Below, piece by piece: positions 30,478 through 37,430 of a DNA stretch of 47,330 bases (position 1 is the stretch's first letter; the number at the start of each line of letters is the position of its first letter). This stretch comes from Cryomorphaceae bacterium (GTDB taxonomy: Bacteria > Bacteroidota > Bacteroidia > Flavobacteriales > Schleiferiaceae), in contig JAFIEY010000126.1 of the NCBI GenBank assembly GCA_020832345.1, forward strand, positions 1 through 47,330. Direction: 5' to 3'. Under the pieces are notes generated by a model. The model searched no databases and was not told the origin of the DNA. It was given only the letters and a program-made list of their open reading frames with translations. Both the position numbers and the translations under genes were made by a program.

Positions 30478-31212
30478 ATGGATGAAAATCAAGCCATATC
30501 CCAGAATCAATTGAAGTTTTTGCGCCGACTAAAAACCAAAAAGTACAGATACAAACATCGGGCTTTTATTGCTGAGGGAAATAAATTGGTTATGGATTTA
30601 ATTTCAGCCGGTTTAAACTGTAAGGCTTTGTATATTGACAGTCTATCTGATGCTTCTCTCTTTCCCGATGCCGTCCATATTTCCGATAAAACAAGGAAAT
30701 CTTTTTCGGTATTTGACAATCCTTCCGGTGCTGTAGGTGTTTTTGAAATGCCCAACCAAGCGCCGCCATCCTCGAATTTGATTTTGGCACTTTATGGAGT
30801 TCAGGATCCGGGTAATCTGGGAACCATTTTGCGCACTGCAGTTTGGTTTGGTGTTTTTGATATCTGTCTGCTTGATGGCACAACAGATCCCTTTAATGCA
30901 AAGTGTGTGCAGGCCAGTATGGGCGCTATTGCCCACACGCGTTTAACCTTTGCCAGTGCCGGGGATATATTACCGTTTCAGTCGCAGGGATACCAATTGC
31001 TCGGCGCCGATATGGAGGGCGAGTCAATTTACGGTTTCGACTGGCCGGAAAAAGCCATTCTCATCATGGGAAATGAGGGACAGGGATTAAAAGGCTTTCC
31101 GTTGGAATATCGTGCATTGTCCATTCCTTCCCGGGGTGGAAAAGCAGCGGAATCTCTCAATGTCGCGATGGCGAGTGGAATCATTCTCTCCCATTTCGCC
31201 GGATCGGTATAA
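30478..31212 (+). CDS. SpoU/TrmH-family RNA 2'-O-methyltransferase
   Basis: A 244-residue SPOUT methyltransferase that should methylate a ribose 2'-OH in rRNA or tRNA with SAM. The N-terminal substrate-binding domain (LKFLRRLKTKKYRYKHRAFI) is followed by the three SpoU motifs: DPGNLGTILRTAVWFG, IMGNEGQGL and IPSRGGKAAESLNVAMASGI. The exact RNA target cannot be told from the sequence; an RlmB- or TsnR-like role is possible. It starts 5 bp after parC, so it is probably cotranscribed. Confidence 0.92.
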   Translation: MDENQAISQNQLKFLRRLKTKKYRYKHRAFIAEGNKLVMDLISAGLNCKALYIDSLSDASLFPDAVHISDKTRKSFSVFDNPSGAVGVFEMPNQAPPSSNLILALYGVQDPGNLGTILRTAVWFGVFDICLLDGTTDPFNAKCVQASMGAIAHTRLTFASAGDILPFQSQGYQLLGADMEGESIYGFDWPEKAILIMGNEGQGLKGFPLEYRALSIPSRGGKAAESLNVAMASGIILSHFAGSV

Positions 31213-31347
31213 TTTTATTTTGTATATTTGTGGGAAAGCAATTCGGGTAAAAGTCGTTTTGAATAAAGGAGTTTGTCTCTTTTGAAGTCAATGCAACCAA
31301 TCCTTGCCCGAGTTTTTAAAAAAATATTAATCCTAAAAAACATTCCC

Positions 31348-31680
31348 ATGAAAACTGTAATTGTGGCATTATTGCTAATGAGTGGCGGTTTAGCTTTTTC
31401 TCAGCCAGTAGAAAAAGAGGTGGAATTATCGCCTAAAACGTTTGAAAATTTAATGACTCCTTCCCTGGAGCAGCTGCCTTCAAATTCACCTTATATTTTA
31501 CCGGCAGACCAACGTTTGCCGGGTGTTGAGCGGATTTTTAATAATCCGGAATTTATAACCGTTGAACGAGAACCTCAAACCGTAAATACCGATGTTTACC
31601 CCATGGTTCATCGCAATAGTTATGGGCCAAATCGCAGGATTTATTCTTACTCGGATCTTTATTATTCACCATACAGGTGA
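31348..31680 (+). CDS. Small secreted or periplasmic protein of unknown function
   Basis: I do not recognise this family. From the ATG at 31348 it is 110 residues with a clear signal peptide (MKTVIVALLLMSGGLAFSQ). An in-frame start at 31273 would add 25 residues in front of it and is unlikely. The mature part is about 90 residues, rich in Pro, Glu and Tyr (for example EVELSPKTFENLMTPSLEQL, and a tail with five Tyr). There are no cysteines or membrane segments. A -7 box match (TATATTTG, 31223-31230) lies upstream. It stands alone between the methyltransferase and a membrane protein gene. Confidence 0.65.
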   Translation: MKTVIVALLLMSGGLAFSQPVEKEVELSPKTFENLMTPSLEQLPSNSPYILPADQRLPGVERIFNNPEFITVEREPQTVNTDVYPMVHRNSYGPNRRIYSYSDLYYSPYR

Positions 31681-31719
31681 TTGTATTCAAACGTATTTTG
31701 ATGATGGGTTCTGTATTCC

Positions 31720-32481
31720 ATGAAGACAAAAATTAAGACGCCCAATGTTCTTGCCATTCGCAAGTTCTTGCCCCAATCCGACATTCCGTTTATCGTGTAT
31801 GCTGTGGTGTTTTTCACCATGTTTTTGGTTTGGGTTTTTCGTTATCTCCATCCGGATTTAACCCTCAATATCTTTTCCGAATTACTCGGGGCGGCATTTA
31901 CATTGTTCATCATCGACACCTTGCTGGTACGCACCAAAACCAAACGATGGAAGGAGGTTCAGCAACACGTAAATTATCTCATCGGTAGAAATGTTTATCG
32001 AATTCGCGATGGTATTTCTACCCGGGCTTTTGCATTTGATCCGGAAATTGACGAAGAAACCAAAGAGTATGGTTCACCGGATAGTGTCCGCGAACAACGC
32101 GCTGCTTTTTTGTCCGACCTCGAAAAAGCCGGACCGCAAAAACTAATTCAGATTTTATACGAAGAGGAACTTTTTACTGAAAGCAACTACCAGTATTTTA
32201 ACGAAAAAGCAGATGATATTTGGAAAATTGTAAACATGCGATACTCCGATTATCTGCCGCCGGATTTGGTTCATGTGCTTATTGTTTTGCATACGCATCT
32301 CAAGGATGTGGGCGCTTATATACGGCTTTATCGTAAATCTATTCGGTTTCCTGCGGAGGCTACTTTCTATAAAAATCTCGGAAGGAGCAACATCGCTACC
32401 ACGCTTCACGAGGTAATCAAAATTCTTAATTTCCTTTACAATGAGGGACTTTCAGAAGTGTCGGGTAGCGATGCGGCTTGA
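31720..32481 (+). CDS. Membrane protein of unknown function with two N-terminal helices
   Basis: A 253-residue protein I cannot assign. Residues about 22-40 (PFIVYAVVFFTMFLVWVF) and 48-68 (LNIFSELLGAAFTLFIIDTL) are two transmembrane helices joined by a short loop, followed by a basic RTKTKRWKE edge and a soluble, probably cytoplasmic, helical domain of about 180 residues. The layout resembles small signalling or scaffolding membrane proteins, but no catalytic motif is visible. It is convergent with the hydrolase gene, only 4 bp away, so the two must share a terminator region. Confidence 0.7.
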   Translation: MKTKIKTPNVLAIRKFLPQSDIPFIVYAVVFFTMFLVWVFRYLHPDLTLNIFSELLGAAFTLFIIDTLLVRTKTKRWKEVQQHVNYLIGRNVYRIRDGISTRAFAFDPEIDEETKEYGSPDSVREQRAAFLSDLEKAGPQKLIQILYEEELFTESNYQYFNEKADDIWKIVNMRYSDYLPPDLVHVLIVLHTHLKDVGAYIRLYRKSIRFPAEATFYKNLGRSNIATTLHEVIKILNFLYNEGLSEVSGSDAA

Positions 32482-32485
32482 TATT

Positions 32486-33700
32486 TTACTTTACGAGTAT
32501 CTTTCGGGAAATCGTTTTTTCACCATTTTCAATTCGCAAAAAATACACGCCTTTGGCCATAGAGGCGAGATTTATTTCTGTTTCTCGCCCCGGATTGGTT
32601 TGTCCGGTTAGAATTACCTTTCCATGGGTGTTTATAAGTTGCCAAGTCTTTTTTGTGGAAACTGTGTTTTTGTCACGTATAAAAAGTGTATTTTCAACCG
32701 GATTGGGATAAATGGCATAAACGGCTTCCTCAAAGCTTTTGGATTTTAGATTGAAATTGCGCAACCAATGTACAAGGGTGTCACCAACAGCCTGCTGCAC
32801 AGAAGGTATATTCGGCGGTGTAAATTGGTGATTGAGATCTTCGAGTAAATAGAAATCAAATCCCATGGTTGTTTCTTGCTGAAATCTAAAAAGTTCGCTT
32901 GGCGGGACGTTAAAATCCAATTCTCCAGCAACAAATAGAGTAGGTAGATTTATCATATCGAAAATAATGGCCACTGAATCGTAATGATTGATGTAAGGAT
33001 ACCATTCCTGTGGAGGTAATCCGCCAAAATTGGGTAAAACGGAGAAGTTTTGTTGTCTCACCAATTGAAAATATTGCAAGTATTGGTCACCGGCTTGTTT
33101 TGCCGCTGAGGTGTCTCCACCGCAGGAATCAGCAATTTCAACCAATTGTCGTGCTATGGCCGTATCTAGCGGCGTTCGTCCACCCGCAAGGGAAATTAAT
33201 GCTTTCACATCCGATCTCTGACGGGCAATTGCGGCGATGAGCATGGCACCCTCACTATGACCGGCCAAAATAAGTTTATTGGTGTCGATGTCACTGCGGG
33301 TTTTTAGGAAATCCAATGCGGAATTTGCCGGAAGGAAGACGTTGTTAAAGTTGAATGGCCCTTGGTAATTTGGGCATGAAATCATGATTTCGTCATATCG
33401 GAGAACGGCATAACCTGAATCTCGCAGTTGATGCGCCATGTCCCGCAATGGTCTGAGTGTTTGTCCAATAAGACCCGGGTATAAGCAGGCGCCATTTGCA
33501 CCACTAATGGAGGTGGTTCCATTTCGATCGTTTTGTCCGGAACCCGGGATCATTACGATGGCTGGATGGGGTCCGTTGCCAGGTGGTAAATCGAGAATAG
33601 CGTTGATATTGCAGCCGCCGTGGTTGAATTGTACGGGGATTGATTGGCCTGATACATGGGTTGAAATCAGGATTGTGGTGATTAGAATTAACTTGTTCAT
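32486..33700 (-). CDS. Secreted alpha/beta hydrolase with T9SS type A sorting domain
   Basis: A 404-residue protein: signal peptide (MNKLILITTILISTHVSGQ), an alpha/beta hydrolase fold with IVMIPGSGQNDRNG (oxyanion strand), the nucleophile elbow GHSEGA (Ser near residue 148), a late acid loop (LFVAGELDFNVP) and the C-terminal His in DLNHQF. It is similar to dienelactone-hydrolase/BAAT-type esterases. The last about 80 residues (YPNPVENTLFI, KGVYFLRIENGEKTISRKIL) are a T9SS type A sorting domain, so the enzyme is exported to the surface or medium. Substrate unknown; an esterase or acyl-hydrolase role is likely. It is the last gene of a three-gene minus-strand run. Confidence 0.88.
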   Translation of the reverse strand: MNKLILITTILISTHVSGQSIPVQFNHGGCNINAILDLPPGNGPHPAIVMIPGSGQNDRNGTTSISGANGACLYPGLIGQTLRPLRDMAHQLRDSGYAVLRYDEIMISCPNYQGPFNFNNVFLPANSALDFLKTRSDIDTNKLILAGHSEGAMLIAAIARQRSDVKALISLAGGRTPLDTAIARQLVEIADSCGGDTSAAKQAGDQYLQYFQLVRQQNFSVLPNFGGLPPQEWYPYINHYDSVAIIFDMINLPTLFVAGELDFNVPPSELFRFQQETTMGFDFYLLEDLNHQFTPPNIPSVQQAVGDTLVHWLRNFNLKSKSFEEAVYAIYPNPVENTLFIRDKNTVSTKKTWQLINTHGKVILTGQTNPGRETEINLASMAKGVYFLRIENGEKTISRKILVK

Positions 33701-33711
33701 CAGGTTAAAAT

Positions 33712-34293
33712 TTAGAAATATTCTGGTTGGACAATGATTTTAGTGATTATTTCGGCCACCAACAATGCGATGATAAACCCAATGACCATGCGCTTTCCGC
33801 GAAGGTTGGCGGAAACCTTGTAGGCATTTACCATTAATGCGATGGACCAAACGGTAAAAGCAATCAGGGGAATGCTCAAAAGAATCATAATCCCCATTTC
33901 GGTTGCATCGGGTTGATCTCCGGCGGCCAAGGCCATTCCCGGGCCGTACATTACGCCGCCTAAGTTGAGCAATGGAAGCAAGGCATAAGGCGCTTTGGCG
34001 AGTAACATGGTGCCGGCAATATCAATGATTCTGGTTTTTTTCGCACCGGAAAGCCATGCGGTCAAATAAAAACAGGCTGTAATAATGACAGCGTTTATCA
34101 CCTGATCGATGAGGGCCGTGAGGAAATTACTGTCTTCCACAAAGTGCAAGTCAATTGCCCCGTCAAATCGGGCGTTGGTAATTCCGGCCAATGTCGCTCC
34201 TACGATGAGGAAAACTAAGCCCAATAACAAGGCTTCAGCACCGGCAATTCGGTTGAATGGATTGAAAATAAATTTCCAATTGATTGATTTCAT
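33712..34293 (-). CDS. YIP1-family-like integral membrane protein
   Basis: A 193-residue polytopic protein with about five hydrophobic helices. It opens NWKFIFNPFNRIAGAEALLL, has a polar loop and then repeated membrane spans (IDQVINAVIITACFYLTAWL, IMILLSIPLIAFTVWSIALM, MVIGFIIALLVAEIITKIIV). The layout fits the YIP1 domain family (PF04893), whose bacterial members are of unknown function. It lies 11 bp upstream of the hydrolase start and downstream of the DUF2089 gene. A small MITE-like element sits between it and the DUF2089 gene. Confidence 0.65.
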   Translation of the reverse strand: MKSINWKFIFNPFNRIAGAEALLLGLVFLIVGATLAGITNARFDGAIDLHFVEDSNFLTALIDQVINAVIITACFYLTAWLSGAKKTRIIDIAGTMLLAKAPYALLPLLNLGGVMYGPGMALAAGDQPDATEMGIMILLSIPLIAFTVWSIALMVNAYKVSANLRGKRMVIGFIIALLVAEIITKIIVQPEYF

Positions 34294-34335
34294 TATTTAG
34301 GTTTTTAGGTTAGTGAAAATTGGTTTTTAATATTT

Positions 34336-34394
34336 TAGTCCACTCCAAAAAGGATGATTTTGGAAGAAAGGTGGGGGCTTTTTGGAGCAGACTC
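34336..34394 (+). repeat. MITE-like element, copy 3 (59 bp, internally deleted)
   Basis: It keeps both 17-bp ends (AGTCCACTCCAAAAAG, first G replaced by T, and CTTTTTGGAGCAGACTC) but lacks the middle. The left arm runs to GATGATTT, then continues as TTGGAAGAAAGG, the right-arm sequence; the join is at a GATTT repeated in both arms. Flanks are ATATTT on each side (34330-34335 and 34395-34400), an exact 6-bp duplication. It lies between the DUF2089 and YIP1-like genes. Confidence 0.85.
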
Positions 34395-34418
34395 ATATTT
34401 TTTCAAATCAAAATGGTA

Positions 34419-34700
34419 TTATGAGGCTTCCAGTGATTTTACTTTTTTGATGATGTCGTCCAAAGTGTTTCTAACTTTAGGATAACTATGGCCGGTGTGT
34501 TTGGCCATCTCTTTTAAACTTCCGGAGGACTTGATAAACTGCATCAGGAAATTGAGCTCATCCGCATTGAGTTGAACTAAAATGGGAAGAGAGAAGGAGC
34601 CTTCTACTGAGGTGCCACAAGCCCCGCAATGCATTCTTTGCACATGAAGTTGTGTGTTGCATGCCGGACACTGGGTTGGAACTTTGTTTGGTTTCTCCAT
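34419..34700 (-). CDS. DUF2089-family small zinc-ribbon/HTH protein
   Basis: A 93-residue protein with an N-terminal treble or ribbon of two CxxC pairs (CPACNTQ and MHCGACG), a central hydrophobic strand region and a helix-turn-helix-like C terminus (GSLKEMAKHTGHSYPKVRNT). This matches DUF2089, a family thought to contain small transcription regulators. It is the first gene of the minus-strand run ahead of the YIP1-like gene, which suggests it controls those genes, but this is inference. A TATATTTG -7-like box lies upstream on its strand (34724-34731). Confidence 0.8.
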   Translation of the reverse strand: MEKPNKVPTQCPACNTQLHVQRMHCGACGTSVEGSFSLPILVQLNADELNFLMQFIKSSGSLKEMAKHTGHSYPKVRNTLDDIIKKVKSLEAS

Positions 34701-34872
34701 TACATTGTTTGTTTTTGACGGTGCAAATATAAATAAAATTAATTAATGTGTAAATAAAATTTAGTTTTTTTGAATAAAAATAATTTTCACCTCTGTTTTA
34801 TTCATGTTTTACTTAAAATGTTTTCCCTTCGCGGTTTGGTGAAAATTGCACGTTTATCATTACTCTATCTAT

Positions 34873-35008
34873 GAGTCTGCTCCAGAAAGTCCCTTTCTGC
34901 CAAAATCTTTCTTGTCGATAGATTTTTGAATTTTCACTAACAATTAGTTAGCTGTGGTTCAAAAACCCCCTCGATTTTGATTGAAATCATCCTTTTTGGA
35001 GTGGACTC
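34873..35008 (-). repeat. MITE-like element, copy 4 (136 bp, long-loop subtype)
   Basis: It is inverted relative to copies 1-3: on the plus strand it begins GAGTCTGCTCCAGAAAG and ends CTTTTTGGAGTGGACTC. The loop contains CTAACAATTAGTTAG, a small perfect stem (CTAAC/GTTAG), shared in form with copy 1. Flanks ATCTAT and ATCTTT agree in 5 of 6. It is the main content of the 400-bp gap 34701-35100, which otherwise holds a TACTTTTG -7-like box at 35066-35073 ahead of the M48 gene. Confidence 0.88.
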
Positions 35009-35100
35009 ATCTTTTATTTTTGAAATATCCCAACCCCCCCCAAACCCTTCAATGTTTTTTAGCCTTACTTTTGTTCATCAATTTTTAAAAACCAAAACAT

Positions 35101-37122
35101 GTGAAATCCATACCCGTTTCCACTGGATTTAAGCGCCGTTCTGCCATAGCCGTATTGGCCATTCTGTTTTTCATCATCGCGTATTTTACGGTAGTGGCCA
35201 TTGCATTACTATTGGTTGCAGCAGCTATTGGAGCGGGGATTTTCCTCGTGCTTCGCCCCATAAACTTAATTATTGTATTTTTTGGAATCGCATTGGTGGG
35301 TTCGGGTTTGCTGGTGTTTTACTTTTTGATAAAGTTTATTTTTAACCGACAAAAGGAAGATCGGTCAAACCTTACGGAAATTGAAGAATCCAAATTCCCC
35401 AAACTGTTTGCATTTGTAAGAGAGGTGGCAGAGGAGGTGGGCGTGCCGTTTCCCAAAAGGATTTATCTATCGCCGGATGTCAACGCTTCCGCCTTTTACG
35501 ACTCACCCATTAAATCCTTGTTTTTTCCCAGTAAAAAAAATCTGCATCTTGGCATGGGCTTGATCAATTCGGTCACAGTTTCTGAACTCAAAGCTATTAT
35601 TGCACATGAGTTCGGCCATTTTTCTCAGCGTTCTATGAAGGTAGGGGTCTTTGTTCATCAAATCAATTATATCATTCATCAGACACTTGCCGACGATCCC
35701 AAGTTCGATAAAGTATTGATCTGGTGGGTTCAAATCAATAGCGTTTTTTCGCTGGTGGCCAATCTGGCGGTGGGCATCAATAACGGAATTCGGTGGGTGT
35801 TGGCCCAATTGTATAAGGTGGTGAATCTCGCCCACATGGGTCTTTCGAGGGAAATGGAATTCCACGCCGATGCTGTTGCAGCTGAAGTTGCAGGTAGTCG
35901 ATCCCTAGAAGACGCCTTGCTGCGCACGGATTTGGCGGCTTACGCATTTCAACGGACACTTGAATATTACGGACAAAATCACGGGTATAATAAAAAGTCT
36001 GAAAACATATATCCCGAAATGCACTTTGTCATGAAAACCCTGGCGGAGAAAAATGAAATTCCCGTAAAGGGAAATCTTCCAGTCGTACAAATGAAGCACA
36101 TTGGGCGGTATGATAAATCCAAGCTTCGCATAAATAGTCAGTGGGAATCCCATCCTTCCAACAAAGATAGAATATCATCGCTGCGCAAACTCGCCATTGA
36201 AAAACCCATGGACGATAGGCCGGCGACCATTTTAATTGACGCATTGGCGCCAATGCAAAAAGAACTCTCGGTTCAGTTATTTGGTGAAGTTTACCAGGAA
36301 GCCGAAGATTTGATCTACAACGAATTTACCCAATCTTATTTGTCATTTGAAAATCAATTTGCCACACCAAAACCATATCTGAGTTATTACGACAGTCGCA
36401 GTCCGGTTTTTTATGAAAATGAAGATTTTCCAGAGGATTTTGATTTCAACTGGTCAGCACTTTTTAATCCCGAAAAAGTGGATTTGGTGTATTCCTGCTA
36501 TTCCCTGGAAAATGACCTGCAAGTTATTAGAGACATTAGTCTGAAAATAGTTCGCGTATCTACCTTTGAATACGATGGGTACATGTATAAGCGAAAACAC
36601 GCCGCAACACTTGCAGATCGTTTAAAGGCAGAACTCGATGTGTTAAAGGAAAAGTTGAATGTAAATGATCGAAACATCTTTTTCCTCTTCATGAAAATCA
36701 CGCGTGAAAAAGGAATATACGATGAATGGTTATCGGCTTTTAAGGCGTTTAACGAAGTAGAAAAAAAAGTGACGGAGCGAATCGCCCTATTGCAAAAACT
36801 GCAAGATTCCCTCAATTTTATTTACGAAACCTTACCCGAGCATATCATCAAGCTCAACCTCGATGTAACGCGATCCATCGAAGAAAAGATTCGCCCATTA
36901 TTGGAAGACGATATTGAAGGATTTAGGTTGGAAGCGCAGGACGTAATGATGGAGGAGATAAGGGTTTACCTAAAAAGGAAACACTGGATTTATTTCAGTG
37001 CGGGGGAATACAATATGGAAAACCTCAATGTTGTTTTTTCCATGATTCAACAATACCATTCCGGATTGCAGCGATACCACGCCAAGGTGAAATATGATTT
37101 ATTGGAAATGAGTTTAATATAG
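35101..37122 (+). CDS. M48-family membrane metalloprotease
   Basis: A 673-residue integral membrane zinc protease. Two N-terminal membrane segments (about residues 16-45 and 55-80) precede the M48 domain, with HEFGH at about 169-173 giving the two His ligands and the catalytic Glu. The third ligand Glu lies in SREMEFHADAVAA (about residue 252). A long C-terminal half of about 350 residues (to 673) is largely helical and specific to this larger HtpX-like type. The start is GTG at 35101; the overlapping ATG runs straight into TGA. The TAG stop lies inside the target duplication of the repeat that follows. Its role is probably membrane protein quality control; substrates unknown. Confidence 0.88.
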   Translation: MKSIPVSTGFKRRSAIAVLAILFFIIAYFTVVAIALLLVAAAIGAGIFLVLRPINLIIVFFGIALVGSGLLVFYFLIKFIFNRQKEDRSNLTEIEESKFPKLFAFVREVAEEVGVPFPKRIYLSPDVNASAFYDSPIKSLFFPSKKNLHLGMGLINSVTVSELKAIIAHEFGHFSQRSMKVGVFVHQINYIIHQTLADDPKFDKVLIWWVQINSVFSLVANLAVGINNGIRWVLAQLYKVVNLAHMGLSREMEFHADAVAAEVAGSRSLEDALLRTDLAAYAFQRTLEYYGQNHGYNKKSENIYPEMHFVMKTLAEKNEIPVKGNLPVVQMKHIGRYDKSKLRINSQWESHPSNKDRISSLRKLAIEKPMDDRPATILIDALAPMQKELSVQLFGEVYQEAEDLIYNEFTQSYLSFENQFATPKPYLSYYDSRSPVFYENEDFPEDFDFNWSALFNPEKVDLVYSCYSLENDLQVIRDISLKIVRVSTFEYDGYMYKRKHAATLADRLKAELDVLKEKLNVNDRNIFFLFMKITREKGIYDEWLSAFKAFNEVEKKVTERIALLQKLQDSLNFIYETLPEHIIKLNLDVTRSIEEKIRPLLEDDIEGFRLEAQDVMMEEIRVYLKRKHWIYFSAGEYNMENLNVVFSMIQQYHSGLQRYHAKVKYDLLEMSLI

Positions 37123-37247
37123 GAGTCTGCTCCAAAAAGTCCCTTTCTGCCAAAATCTTCCTTGTCGATAGATTTTTGAATCCTCACTTGCTCCGGTTCA
37201 AAAATCCCCTCGATTTTAATTGAAATCATCCTTTTTGGAGTGGACTC
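37123..37247 (-). repeat. MITE-like element, copy 5 (125 bp, short-loop subtype)
   Basis: It begins directly after the M48 stop codon with GAGTCTGCTCCAAAAAG and ends CTTTTTGGAGTGGACTC. Flanks are ATATAG on both sides (37117-37122 and 37248-37253), an exact 6-bp duplication whose left copy supplies the TAG stop of the protease. It is nearly identical to the reverse complement of copy 2. The element is open in one frame on the minus strand (IKIEGIFEPEQ ... DKEDFGRKGLFGADS), but this looks incidental. Confidence 0.92.
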
Positions 37248-37276
37248 ATATAGTATTTGCCCCAGCCTTAATCTTT

Positions 37277-37430
37277 GATTAGAGCTTGTCCATAAAGTGT
37301 CAGTGGCTGAACTAGAAAGTTCGAGGACAAGGCTTGCGACCCCTGAAATTCAGTGAGTTTACTAAAGTAAATGACCTTAATTTCAGGTGAGCATAACGCC
37401 GTCATCGGACTTTATAGACAGACACTAATC
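37277..37430 (+). repeat. Second palindromic repeat family, full-length copy (about 154 bp)
   Basis: The ends are imperfect inverted repeats: GATTAGAGCTTGTCC followed by ATAAAGT on the left, and ACTTTAT followed by AGACAGACACTAATC on the right, 18 of 22 positions matching. Internal arms also pair: AAAGTTCGAGGAC with GTCATCGGACTTT, and CCTGAAATT (37342-37350) with AATTTCAGG (37379-37387). The whole can fold into one long stem. The 30 bases at 37392-37421 recur at 2989-3019. The right end overlaps the last six codons and stop of the downstream-lying minus-strand gene. Confidence 0.7.

Noticed and set aside
37047-37229. 60-codon minus-strand frame covering MITE copy 5
   Set aside because: It is made of repeat sequence and the antisense end of the protease gene. 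Copy 1 has a stop in the same frame, so the peptide is not conserved.
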